NCBI GenBank assembly: GCA_964622775.1
Contig: CAZUSO010000013.1
Location: 1-57,580, forward strand
Origin: CAZUSO01 sp964622775
GTDB lineage: Bacteria; Bacteroidota; Bacteroidia; Chitinophagales; Chitinophagaceae
Length of the DNA stretch: 57,580 nucleotides
Direction of reading: 5' to 3'
A program made the position numbers and the translations under genes. Below, piece after piece: positions 7,754 to 16,469 of the stretch. The notes beneath the pieces were generated by a model. That model did not search any database and was not told the origin of the DNA. It saw only the letters and a list, made by a program, of their open reading frames with translations. Every line of letters begins with the position of its first letter. Position 1 is the first letter of the stretch.

Positions 7754-10700
7754 ATGAAGATAATAAGCCAGGTATTGCTTTGCCTGCTGATCAGCAGTAT
7801 GAGCATGGCGCAGCAAATCGAATATGCCGAGTATTTCTACGATACGGATCCCGGTTGGGGTAATGGCACAAGCATATCCCTTACCGCAGCGGATTCTATT
7901 GAGGTGGCCGCCTCTGTCCCCACCACATCGCTGGCGCCCGGCACCCACCATCTGTTTGTACGGGTGCGCTACACCGATGGGGTGTGGAGCCAGTACGAGG
8001 GCAGAACGTTTTATATTAAAGATACTACGCTGCCTTTCGGTGCACGCATCAAGGCCGCCGAATATTTTTATGATACCGACCCCGGTTTTGGCAATGGCGC
8101 AGCCATAACGGTTGCCGCACTTACCGATTCTTTCAGCAGCGGTACGCTCAGCTTTTCTACCACATCGCTTGATCCGGGCGTACATCACCTGTTTGTGCGC
8201 GTGCAGGACAGCGCAGACCAATGGAGCCTTTATGAGGGCAGAACCTTTTATATAAAAGATGCTGCATCTGCTCCCGCATCGCGGCTGTTTGCCGCCGAGT
8301 ATTTTTATAATACTGATCCGGGTCTGGGTAATGGTATAAGCATTCCCTCCGCCTCCTTTCCGGCAGACAGTGTTGATATCACCACCGCCATTTCTACTAC
8401 AGGCTTGGCTCCCGGCTGGGATACCGTATATGTAAGAGTTCAGGACAGTACGGGGCAATGGAGCCAGACTATCGGGCAGCCCTTTTTGATATGCGACGGC
8501 AATTTAGCGCAGCCGGTTATCAGCGGCAATGCCACCGTATGCGCGGGCAGCTCCCTGAGCTTATCCGTAGCAAATGTTGCCGGGGCTACAGCCTATCTGT
8601 GGACGGGGCCGGACAACTTTGTTTCCAACACGCAGAACCTGGATATATCCGGTATAACGGCAACGGGATCGGGCGCCTATAGTGTGGTAGCCATTCGACC
8701 CGGTGAAACCCCCTGCGATACCAGCGCTGCTGCGAGCATTACCGTCACGGTTACCCCGCAAAGCCCTGCGCCGGAACTGAGCATTGCCGCAGATAATGAT
8801 GAAATATGTGCAGGAACGGCAGTAACCTTCACCGCCACACCAACCAATGGCGGCAGCAGCCCCACATATCAATGGAAAAAGAACGGCACGAATGTAGGCA
8901 GCAACAGCGCTACATACAGCAGCAGCACCTTAGCGGATGATGATGTGATTACCTGTGTGTTGACGAGCAATGCCACATGTGTTTCCCCGGCAAGTGTAAC
9001 TTCTTCCGGCATCACCATGACGGTAAATCCCGTAGTAACGCCGGCTATCAGCATAGCTGCCAACAATACGGAAATCTGCGCAGGCACAAGCGTAACCTTC
9101 ACCGCCACACCAACCAATGGCGGCAGCGCTCCCGCTTATCAATGGAAAAAGAACGGCACGAATGTAGGTACCAACAGCGCTACATACAGTAGCAGCACCT
9201 TAGCCGACGGCGATGTGATCACCTGCGTGCTCACGAGCAATGCCGCCTGCGCCAGCCCGGTAACCGTAACATCATCCGGCATCACCATGACGGTGAACCC
9301 GACTGTAACACCAGCAATTAGCATTACTGCGGATAATACGGAAATATGTGCAGGAACGGATGTAAGTTTTACCGCCACGGCAATGAACGGAGGCAGTAAT
9401 CCGGCGTATCAATGGAAGAAAAACGGCGCAAATGTCGGTACTAACAGCGCCACATTTACCTCATCTTCTTTGGCTGATGGCGATATGATCACCTGTATGC
9501 TTACCAGCAATGCCGCCTGTGCAGGCACGGCAACCGTAACATCATCCGGTATCACGGTGACGGTGAACCCGACTGTAACCCCAGCGATCAGCATTACTGC
9601 AGATAATGCCACAATATGTGCAGGAACGAATGTAAACTTTGCCGCCACGGCAACGAACGGCGGAAGCAATCCTGCTTACCAGTGGAAAAAGAACGGCACG
9701 AATATAGGCAGCAACAGCGCCACCTACAGCTCCTCAGCTTTGGCTAACGGTGATGTGATTACCTGTACACTGACCAGCAATGCCGTTTGTGCATCGCCAA
9801 CATCAGCAACCGGCAACGGCATCACGATGACGGTGAACCCCGTAGTAACACCCACGGTGAGCATTACCGCTGACAATACCGAAATATGTGCAGGCTCCGA
9901 AGTAAGCTTCACCGCCACGTCAACCAACGGCGGCAACAATCCGGCGTATCAATGGAAGAAAGACGGTGCAAATGTCGGTACGAACAGCCCTACATTTGTC
10001 ACTTCGTCCTTAGCCAATGGCGATGTGATCACCTGCACGCTTACCAGCAATGCCGCCTGCGCAGGCACGGCAACCGTAATATCTTCCGGCATTACGGTGA
10101 CGGTGAACCCGACTGTAACCCCAACAATTAGTATTGTCGCAGACAATACCGAAATATGTGCGGGGACAGAAATAAACTTCACCGCCACTATCACTGAAGG
10201 GGGTAGCAGTCCCGCTTATCAATGGAAAAATAATAGTGCTAATGTGGGCACCAACAGCGCGACATTTACCACATCAACCCTGGCTGACGGTGATGTGATT
10301 ACCTGTACACTGACCAGCAATACCGTTTGCGCCGATCCGGAAAGTAGTATTTCTTCTGAAATCCTCATAACGGTAAATCCCGTTGTGACGCCAACGATCA
10401 GCATTGATGCCGATCCGGGGACCGGTGTAGATGAAGGAACGATGGTAACCTTTACGGCCGGTGTTTCTAATGAAGGCGACAATCCCCAGTATGCATGGCG
10501 GAAGAACGGAACCGATATACCCGGAGCTGATGCCGTTACTTATACCGCAGAAGCCGGTACGGACTTTATAAGCGGAGATACTATTTCCGCCCGTTTGGTT
10601 TCGGATGCGCTGTGTGCAGAGCCGGATATAGCTTTAAGCAATGCGCTGGAAATGGAAGTAAACCCGGTAGGTATTGATGACCTTAACGGAAATGCTTCTG

Positions 10701-10954
10701 CCCCCTTCTCCCTCTATCCCAATCCCAACAAAGGAAAATTTGTGTTGGAAGGCGAAGCTCCCGGCAGAGGAAGCTATTCCGTGGTTATTACCAATGTGCT
10801 GGGTCAGCAGGTATTTGCGCAAGATACAAAAGTAACCGGCGGGAAGCTGAGGATTGAAATAACAGCAGATGGCTTAGCGCCGGGAACCTATTCCTTAGCT
10901 TTATTGAAAGACGGGGAAAGGATCGCTGTGAAGAAATTCATGGTGAGGCGATAA
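7754..10954 (+). CDS. Large T9SS-secreted Ig-repeat adhesin-like protein, 1066 aa
   Basis: The ATG at 7754 gives a proper signal peptide (MKIISQVLLCLL...SMAQ); an upstream in-frame TTG at 7730 would add eight residues before it and is less likely. Domains in order: three ~80-residue repeats each opening with AEYFYDTDPGxGNG and closing with HHLFVRVxDxxGQWS (residues ~22-255); one Ig/PKD-like domain (~255-335); six near-identical 90-residue Ig-like units with EICAG, YQWKKNG and GDVITCxLTSN (~337-876); a divergent seventh unit (~877-970); and a type A T9SS sorting domain (FSLYPNPNKG ... VKKFMVRR). It should be a long rod on the cell surface. The gene follows the beta-helix gene by 30 nt. Binding partner unknown. 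Confidence 0.9.
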   Translation: MKIISQVLLCLLISSMSMAQQIEYAEYFYDTDPGWGNGTSISLTAADSIEVAASVPTTSLAPGTHHLFVRVRYTDGVWSQYEGRTFYIKDTTLPFGARIKAAEYFYDTDPGFGNGAAITVAALTDSFSSGTLSFSTTSLDPGVHHLFVRVQDSADQWSLYEGRTFYIKDAASAPASRLFAAEYFYNTDPGLGNGISIPSASFPADSVDITTAISTTGLAPGWDTVYVRVQDSTGQWSQTIGQPFLICDGNLAQPVISGNATVCAGSSLSLSVANVAGATAYLWTGPDNFVSNTQNLDISGITATGSGAYSVVAIRPGETPCDTSAAASITVTVTPQSPAPELSIAADNDEICAGTAVTFTATPTNGGSSPTYQWKKNGTNVGSNSATYSSSTLADDDVITCVLTSNATCVSPASVTSSGITMTVNPVVTPAISIAANNTEICAGTSVTFTATPTNGGSAPAYQWKKNGTNVGTNSATYSSSTLADGDVITCVLTSNAACASPVTVTSSGITMTVNPTVTPAISITADNTEICAGTDVSFTATAMNGGSNPAYQWKKNGANVGTNSATFTSSSLADGDMITCMLTSNAACAGTATVTSSGITVTVNPTVTPAISITADNATICAGTNVNFAATATNGGSNPAYQWKKNGTNIGSNSATYSSSALANGDVITCTLTSNAVCASPTSATGNGITMTVNPVVTPTVSITADNTEICAGSEVSFTATSTNGGNNPAYQWKKDGANVGTNSPTFVTSSLANGDVITCTLTSNAACAGTATVISSGITVTVNPTVTPTISIVADNTEICAGTEINFTATITEGGSSPAYQWKNNSANVGTNSATFTTSTLADGDVITCTLTSNTVCADPESSISSEILITVNPVVTPTISIDADPGTGVDEGTMVTFTAGVSNEGDNPQYAWRKNGTDIPGADAVTYTAEAGTDFISGDTISARLVSDALCAEPDIALSNALEMEVNPVGIDDLNGNASAPFSLYPNPNKGKFVLEGEAPGRGSYSVVITNVLGQQVFAQDTKVTGGKLRIEITADGLAPGTYSLALLKDGERIAVKKFMVRR
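8761..10380 (+). repeat. Six exact-period 270-bp coding repeats
   Basis: Unit starts fall at 8761, 9031, 9301, 9571, 9841 and 10111, a strict 270-bp period coding for 90-residue Ig-like domains; a divergent seventh starts at 10381. Units 3 and 5 resemble each other more than their neighbours (CAGTATV, NPTV), as do units 4 and 6 (shared run GGTGATGTGATTACCTGTAC), which points to duplication of a 540-bp pair. Confidence 0.9.
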
Positions 10955-11044
10955 GCAGAGCATAAAGAGGATATTTGGAATGATAAGGGGGTGTCATGCT
11001 GTAAGCATCTATACACGTTCTTTCGATTCCTACGGAATGACGAC
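10906..11044 (+). repeat. 139-bp duplicated segment, copy 1
   Basis: This covers the last 16 codons of the Ig-repeat gene, its stop and 90 bases of downstream sequence including a REP-like element. It is identical to 13523-13661 except for one base in the penultimate codon (AGG here, ATG there). Confidence 0.9.
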
Positions 11045-11306
11045 TGATTTTGGAGTGAGGGAGAAAGCCCCCGTGCATAACGGCAGAAGTGTGCAGCAAG
11101 AGCAAACAGACAGCGTCATTGCAGCGCATTGAAGCAATCTTAAACAGCGGTAATTGTCGGAAACCCGGAATGATAAATAAGAAGCTGAGCGAATGACACA
11201 GAAAACATAATTTGCGTTTTTCGAAGCATATCGAACAGGGCAACCAGTATATCATTTAACAAACGTATTTTTTGTTACTTATTTATAATAACCATTTAAA
11301 AACAGC
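10955..11306. other. Intergenic region with REP-like element
   Basis: No gene is present. The region contains the downstream part of the duplicated segment with a REP-like element in reverse orientation (10992-11042), then a second word set (GACTGATTTTGGAGT, CATAACGGCA, GCGGTAATTGTC) that recurs at 13858-13929. The last 60 bases are AT-rich leader for the next gene. Confidence 0.65.
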
Positions 11307-13571
11307 ATGGCAATGAAAAAAATACTACTCCTCACCGCCTTTGCTATCGTAGCGGGCATGGCCGCCGCAAACGCACAAAATGTAAACATTCCCGACCCCG
11401 CGTTTAAAAATTACCTGCTCAACAATCCTGCTATAAATACCAATGGCGATAACGAGATACAGGAAAGCGAGGCGGCGGCATTTACCGGCACGATTTATTA
11501 TAACGGCCAAGGGTCGTCCCCAATCAGCGATCTTACAGGCATAGCCGCCTTTACAGCTTTAACCCGCCTGGAAGTGCCGTATAACAGCCTTGATACTTTG
11601 TATCTGAGCGCCAATACGGCGCTGACTTATCTGGATTGCTCCTATAATATATTAAGCGCATTAGATGTGAACGCTAATAGCGCATTGACGTATCTGAACT
11701 GTAGTCATAATACCGGAAGCTCTACAGCAATGGGCGAGAACGACAACGGCAATTCCGGTATATATACTTATACCGGCCTGTATTCTTTAAGTGTCGGCGG
11801 CTGTACGGCGCTGACTTATCTGGATTGCTCCTATAATAGTTTAACTACATTGGATTTAAACGGCAATAGTGTCCTGACTTATCTGAACTGTGCTTATAAT
11901 GTCCACAGTTTTATAGCATACCTTGGTTATATTGAAGATGAGGATAATTTTGATTTAGGGATGAATGCTTTATCAATTAGCAACTGTACCGCCCTTGATA
12001 CATTAATATGCCGGGGAAACGGGTTAGACACTTTAAATGTAAGTACCAATACGGCTTTGACTTATCTGGATTGCAGCCATAATGGCACGTTTGAGACTTC
12101 ATCTTATAGTGGCGATTTTTTAGGATATCAGGCTTCTGAAAGTTACACTCCAACTCTCGTCTCTTTAGAAATAGGCGGAGCAACGGCTTTGACCTATTTA
12201 AACTGCTCGGGGAATCATCTGTATTCCTTGGATATCAGCGCTAATGCCGCTTTGGTTTATTTAGATTGTTCCGAAAATGGCGGATATTCTTATAGCAATT
12301 ATGGCGGAGGCTCTTTTGGTGGGGATGGCTCCTCATCTAATTATACAGGCTTTTTAAACTCCCTTAACACAACCGGGGCAATGGCTCTGGCACACTTAGA
12401 CTGTTCCGGCAATGCTTTAAGCGCATTAGATGTCAGCTCTAATACAGCTTTGACTTATTTGAACTGCTCCGATAACAGGGGGCATCATATTGATACTTAT
12501 TATGGTTATTGGGATAATTACAACGATGTGTATAATGAATATTACACCCCTCATTTATTATCGCTGAATATGAAGAACGGAAACAATGCTTTATTGGAAG
12601 GGCAAAACTTTAACGCCACCTCTAATTCTTATCTGGGCTGCATTAAGGTGGATGATATGGCCTATGCCCAGAGTAACTGGTCGGGCAGTGTGGATGCTAC
12701 TGCCAGCTTTTCAGAGGAGGAATGCCCCGCTAATGACGAAATTGCCGTTACAGTAGCTACGGAAAACAATGTGCCGGCGGAGATTACCACAGATATGGGC
12801 ACCTTGCAGATGACGGCAATAGTAACACCGGGGGTATTTACCCAGCAGGTAAGCTGGAGCATAGTTCCTGTTTCCGGATATGCCTCTGTATCTGAAGGTG
12901 GGCTGGTGACCGCTTTGGAAAACGGCACAGTGTATGCAAAAGCCGTATCCGTGATTAACCCGGATAAAAGCGATTCTATGCTGATCACCATTTCCAGTCA
13001 GATATCCGTTTCCATAGCCACGGCAAACAATGCGCCGGCAGCAATTACAGAGGATCTCGGCACCTTGCAAATGACGGCAATAGTATTACCTGCTGATACT
13101 AACCAGCAGGTAACCTGGAGCGTTGTGCCTGACTACGATGATATTATCCCTGGTAATGCCGCCGTATCCGAAAACGGGCTGATAACGGCTTTGGGAAACG
13201 GTTCGGTTGTTGTAAAAGCCCAATCCATACTCAATCCGAACAGAAGCGATTCGATGCTGATCTACATAGAAGGCCAGATACCCGATGGCATTAACGGCCC
13301 GGAGCCGTCCGCAAACAACCATTTCTCACTCTACCCCAACCCCAACAAAGGCAACTTTGTGTTGGAAAGCGAAGCTTCCGGCACGGGCAGCTATACGGTC
13401 ATGATCACCAATGTATTGGGTCAGGAAGTGTATGCGCAAATGGCAAAAGCAAGCGGTGATAAGCTGCGCATCGAGATAACCGCCGGCGATCTAGCGCCGG
13501 GAACTTATTCTCTGGCTTTATCGAAAGACGGGGAAAGGATCGCTGTGAAGAAATTCATGGTGATGCGATAA
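11307..13571 (+). CDS. T9SS-secreted leucine-rich-repeat protein with two Big_2-like domains, 754 aa
   Basis: The start is ATG at 11307 or the in-frame ATG at 11313, both leading into a signal peptide (KKILLLTAFAIVAG...ANAQ) very like that of the protein at 4734. Residues ~75-440 are leucine-rich repeats of the Cys-containing type (LTYLDCSYNxLxxLDxxxNTA), several broken by inserts rich in Gly, Tyr and Ser. Residues ~475-570 and ~571-665 are two related Big_2/Ig-like domains (MGTLQMTAIV, QQVSWSIVP, VSEGGLVTALENG). The tail is a type A T9SS sorting domain (HFSLYPNPNKG ... VKKFMVMR). Expected on the cell surface, binding protein or glycan. Its 3' end is nearly identical to that of the preceding gene. 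Confidence 0.9.
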   Translation: MAMKKILLLTAFAIVAGMAAANAQNVNIPDPAFKNYLLNNPAINTNGDNEIQESEAAAFTGTIYYNGQGSSPISDLTGIAAFTALTRLEVPYNSLDTLYLSANTALTYLDCSYNILSALDVNANSALTYLNCSHNTGSSTAMGENDNGNSGIYTYTGLYSLSVGGCTALTYLDCSYNSLTTLDLNGNSVLTYLNCAYNVHSFIAYLGYIEDEDNFDLGMNALSISNCTALDTLICRGNGLDTLNVSTNTALTYLDCSHNGTFETSSYSGDFLGYQASESYTPTLVSLEIGGATALTYLNCSGNHLYSLDISANAALVYLDCSENGGYSYSNYGGGSFGGDGSSSNYTGFLNSLNTTGAMALAHLDCSGNALSALDVSSNTALTYLNCSDNRGHHIDTYYGYWDNYNDVYNEYYTPHLLSLNMKNGNNALLEGQNFNATSNSYLGCIKVDDMAYAQSNWSGSVDATASFSEEECPANDEIAVTVATENNVPAEITTDMGTLQMTAIVTPGVFTQQVSWSIVPVSGYASVSEGGLVTALENGTVYAKAVSVINPDKSDSMLITISSQISVSIATANNAPAAITEDLGTLQMTAIVLPADTNQQVTWSVVPDYDDIIPGNAAVSENGLITALGNGSVVVKAQSILNPNRSDSMLIYIEGQIPDGINGPEPSANNHFSLYPNPNKGNFVLESEASGTGSYTVMITNVLGQEVYAQMAKASGDKLRIEITAGDLAPGTYSLALSKDGERIAVKKFMVMR

Positions 13572-13661
13572 GCAGAGCATAAAGAGGATATTTGGAATGA
13601 TAAGGGGGTGTCATGCTGTAAGCATCTATACACGTTCTTTCGATTCCTACGGAATGACGAC
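13523..13661 (+). repeat. 139-bp duplicated segment, copy 2
   Basis: The partner of 10906-11044 with 138 of 139 bases identical. It includes the end of the T9SS tail, the stop codon and a REP-like element (13609-13659). Confidence 0.9.
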
Positions 13662-14388
13662 ACATTTACCCGTATTGCCTTTGGGTTTTGGAACATTCGC
13701 ATTATAAAGCCCGGATGTGAAGAGGTTGGAATATAAGAGGTGGGTGTTGTTCTGTTGTAATATTTGGTTTAATTACGAATTTTCAATTGCGAATTACGGA
13801 TTCGGTTGTCATGCTGTTCGTGTTTAGACTACCTGCGCTGAGCGATTTCCAGTGGAATGACGGCTGATTTTGGAGTACATAACGGCAAAAGTATGCAGCA
13901 AAAGCAATCTCAAAAAGCGGTAATTGTCATGAGATGCTTTCACGATGTTTGAGTGATAAGGAGATTGCTTCTCCCTGTCGCATTTTACGCAGTAAACTTA
14001 TGACCCATTCCCGGAAGTTTGGTAATGTGGTCATCAACAGTATGCTTCGCAGGAATGCGATAGCGGGGAATCGTCGGAGCATCCTGTAACCACGGTTTCT
14101 TCTGCTGGGAAGGTGTAGCAAATCCTGGGGAAAGGTTGATAGAATAACACTTTTTGAAAGAATTAAATACTGTATATACAATTATGATAAATTACTAACG
14201 AAGCAATTTACTAATGTATTTTGGGGTTCTCTCATCTCTTATCCTTCAAATCCGAAGCAACGCCAGCCCTATTTATCAATAACTCTTCGGCAAACCCTCC
14301 GGAACTGGATAAGCAATGAAAAAAGCACCCGGCAAAAAAGGTGTTTTTACCCTTGACAAGGGCAGTGTGGCAGATTACTTTTGTATCG
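13572..14388. other. Long repeat-rich intergenic region
   Basis: No real gene is visible. It holds the REP-like element 13609-13659, a degraded one at 13807-13862, copies of the words found after 11040, a GGAGATTGCTTCTCCC word (13960-13976), and the promoter module at 14340-14383. An 84-codon open frame on the minus strand (13927-14181) is repeat-derived and has no protein-like features. Confidence 0.6.
14340..14383 (+). promoter_or_regulatory. Hairpin plus promoter module (copy B), orphaned by an IS
   Basis: AAAAAAGGTGTTTTTACCCTTGAC matches the module at 1385-1410 closely. TTGAC lies at 14353-14357 and TACTTTTG at 14376-14383, with the same 18-nt spacing. The IS256-type element starts 13 nt after the -7 box, right where transcription would begin. 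Confidence 0.7.
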
Positions 14389-14396
14389 AAAATTTC

Positions 14397-15623
14397 GGCT
14401 TAATGGACAAAAATGATGCTCAAATTGGCTAAAACAATTGCTGGTATTAGCTTTGATGTCAATCAAAGGTTATGAATAAAAAAAGTGCTTTTACTGTGAG
14501 TGCCCAATTACAAAAAAGAACGGGGTTATTAATGGCAAACAACGATACAAATGCGCCTCTTGCGGAAGGCAATTTTTAGGGGGAATTAGGATAGATAATT
14601 CCATTTTGTGGGATGAATATGCTTCAGGGAAGCAAACTTATGCCCAACTTGCAGAACGCTATAATTGCCCAGTAAAAACGATTCAAAGGAGGCTGGATCA
14701 GGTAGAGGTAAGGGCTGCCGGAAAAGAAGCTAAAAAAGTTATCATTTTAATGGATACAACTTATTGGGGGCGAGGTTTTGGCGTGATGCTGTTTAAAGAT
14801 AGCCTGACCAAAGAGAATCTGTTGAAATACTATGTCAAAACCGAAACCAATGCAAAATATATCGAAGGCGTTGAAACCCTTAAATCGAGAGGCTATATTA
14901 TTGAAGGTATTGTATGCGATGGCAGAAAAGGGTTGTTACAATCTTTCAGCCCTATTCCTGTTCAAATGTGCCGGTTTCATCAGGCTGCAATCATCAGACG
15001 TTACCTGACCAGGAAACCTAAGCTGGAAGCCGCACAGGAACTGATGCGTATCGTTGATTTAATGAAGCAGACAGACAAAGAATCATTTGTAGGAGCATTG
15101 CAGTTATGGTTTGACAAATGGGAGGATTTCCTCAATGAACGGACGATAAATCCAGTTACTCAAAAATCATTCTATACGCACAAAAGGTTAAGAAGTGCAT
15201 ACAGAAGCCTCAATAACAACAAGAAATGGTTATTTGCCTGGTATGATTATATTGACCGCAACATCCCAAATACCACCAATGCTATCGATGGACATTTTGC
15301 CGATTTAAAGAACAAATTAAGAAACCACAACGGATTATCAAAGAAGCGTAAAATGAAATTTATTGATGGGTTTTTAAAGGCATAATGACCTCTAAAAATA
15401 TCAAAGGAATAGCATGAGCAGCTCCCTTGAATTGACATTTTTGTCGGTCATCTGCATTATCCCTGACAAGTTGCTCCCCGGCAGAGCCTGCTTCCGTTTA
15501 TACAGACAGCACGAAGAAAAAAACTTATTAGATATTGGCAAAATCTCCATCAAAAAAACAGCATCAAAAATGTCCACTTGGAAGGATCGTCTAAAAAATA
15601 GCATCAAAAATGTCCATTACTCC
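14397..15623 (+). mobile_element. IS256-family (variant Zn-binding type) insertion sequence, 1227 bp
   Basis: The ends are imperfect 24-bp inverted repeats, of the form GGnnTAATGGACAnnnnTGATGCT, with 18 of 24 positions matching. They are bounded by a perfect 8-bp direct repeat AAAATTTC (14389-14396 and 15624-15631), the target-duplication size expected for IS256 relatives. A second copy of the right-end word (AGCATCAAAAATGTCCA) lies 40 bp inside the right end at 15560. The element carries one transposase gene. Confidence 0.85.
14472..15385 (+). pseudogene. IS256 variant Zn-binding transposase, frameshifted near its start
   Basis: The frame from 14480 encodes an N-terminal zinc ribbon (KCFYCEC ... 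YKCASCGRQF), a helix-turn-helix (YAQLAERYNCPVKTIQRRL), and a DDE-type core with LMDTTYW, IVCDGRKG, CRFHQ and TNAIDGHFADLKNKL. It ends at 15385 with the length usual for the family. The natural ATG at 14472 (MNKK) is in a different frame: a run of seven A (14478-14484) would need one more A to join the ATG to the zinc ribbon. Without that, translation could only begin at internal codons such as TTG 14606, losing the finger. Either a disabling frameshift or a slippage site that makes a low level of full protein. Confidence 0.75.
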
Positions 15624-15631
15624 AAAATTTC

Positions 15632-15933
15632 AATACTCTCTGATGATAAAAACCGGGAATCGGGACAAACAGATAAAGAATTTTTTTTCATAAGCCACCT
15701 GTAAGCCCTTTCTATTCATGTCCAAACAAAAAGATTTACCGACACAACGCACAATAACGGCCAGTTAGCTAAAAAAATATTATGCATATATTTTTATATA
15801 ATAGTAATTTATACTTTTGGTATTGTTGGTTGAGTATATCTTTTAGAAAATTTGACAAATCTTCAAAAATTGTCAAATTTATGAATCAGTGTAAGATATG
15901 TTTTCTATATTTTAATGATAATGTAAATCTATC
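15632..15933. other. AT-rich intergenic relic with a perfect dyad
   Basis: No gene is visible. After the IS, the sequence continues with AATACTCTCTGATGATAAAA, where the ATG at 15643 opens only a 16-codon frame. An orphan TACTTTTG (15812-15819) resembles a -7 box. A perfect inverted repeat follows at 15848-15880. Confidence 0.55.
15848..15880. repeat. Perfect 11-bp inverted repeat, 11-nt spacer
   Basis: AAATTTGACAA (15848-15858) and TTGTCAAATTT (15870-15880) are exact reverse complements. The dyad lies 29 nt after an orphan -7 box and next to an IS1-type remnant. It could be an operator, an RNA hairpin or a transposon end. Confidence 0.7.
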
Positions 15934-16180
15934 TTAGTCTGACAATACCATCCATTTATATACCGTGCCATAGCTAATTCGCAAAACCCGGCCAATTGAT
16001 CTAAAACCAAGGCCTTCATGATACATTTCCAAAGCCGGACGCTTAGTCCCCGCTGATTTCCCATCCGACTTTCTCTCAACCGTGTATCTGTATTTACATT
16101 GTTTACACAAATAGCGTTGCCGCCCTTTTACAATCCCATCTTTACAATAATTTGAAGCCCTGACATTTTGGGCAATTCAT
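15934..16180 (-). pseudogene. Remnant of IS1-family InsA-like transposase
   Basis: Read from the ATG at 16180, MNCPKCQGFKLL stops at once, but a one-base shift restores NYCKDGIVKGRQRYLCKQCKYRYTV and then a helix-turn-helix (EMYHEGLGFRSIGRVLRISYGTVYKWM) before a stop at 15934. The zinc finger (C-x2-C ... C-x2-C) plus HTH is the layout of the IS1 InsA protein. The frameshift and the absence of the catalytic InsB half mark it as dead. Confidence 0.7.
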
Positions 16181-16194
16181 ATTTTTCAGAGTAA

Positions 16195-16410
16195 AAATTA
16201 AAGTATCTATATGAGATTATCAATCCTATTTTAAAAATTGAAAACCAGAAAATCAAGTGTGGTAAAGAACACTTCAACGAATTTTCAGAAGTGGTTTATA
16301 AACAGGTGTCATCGGTGAAAGACTTAATAGTAGAACAACTTAAACACACAAAACTAACCAGACAACAACGGCGGAACATAAATTCCGGTATCGCTACAAC
16401 TATTGTCTAA
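16195..16410 (+). pseudogene. Possible C-terminal remnant of a type III restriction endonuclease
   Basis: An open stretch with no plausible start codon (after a stop at 16192) encodes PILKIENQKIKCGKEHFNEF followed by about 40 charged residues and ends in TAA at 16408. The ENQKIKCGKEHF word resembles the C-terminal region of type III restriction subunits (DEAD/DEAH helicase plus nuclease). I have only this short similarity, so the assignment is tentative. It lies among transposon remnants, consistent with a lost defence locus. Confidence 0.35.
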
Positions 16411-16414
16411 CAAA

Positions 16415-16440
16415 AAACCGTTCCAAAACTGGAACGGTTT
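16415..16440 (-). terminator. Rho-independent terminator
   Basis: AAACCGTTCC - AAAACT - GGAACGGTTT is a perfect 10-bp stem. On the minus strand it is followed by TTTTTTG, so it terminates the Lys/Ala-rich gene that ends 30 nt upstream. Confidence 0.85.
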
Positions 16441-16469
16441 AGTTAAGCCATCATAGTCATCATAATAAC

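Noticed and set aside
7256..8458. A 400-codon open frame on the minus strand
   Set aside because: It lies entirely across the beta-helix and Ig-repeat genes; its translation is low-complexity, with no domain, and is explained by the repeats on the other strand.
8869..10482. Several 70-90 codon minus-strand frames repeating at 270-bp steps
   Set aside because: They are the antisense shadow of the Ig repeats and repeat only because the coding strand does.
13927..14181. 84-codon minus-strand frame
   Set aside because: It overlaps dispersed repeats (GGAGATTGCTTCTCCC words) and has no protein-like composition or start context.
14478..14486. Classic two-tRNA slippery heptamer (A AAA AAG) in the transposase
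   Set aside because: In the ATG frame the base before AAA AAA is T, so the first tRNA would not re-pair after a -1 slip; only slippage on the A-run or simple mutation remains.
15414..15704. 96-codon frame after the IS256 transposase
   Set aside because: It crosses the right end of the IS and its target duplication, so it cannot be an old gene; no domain is visible.
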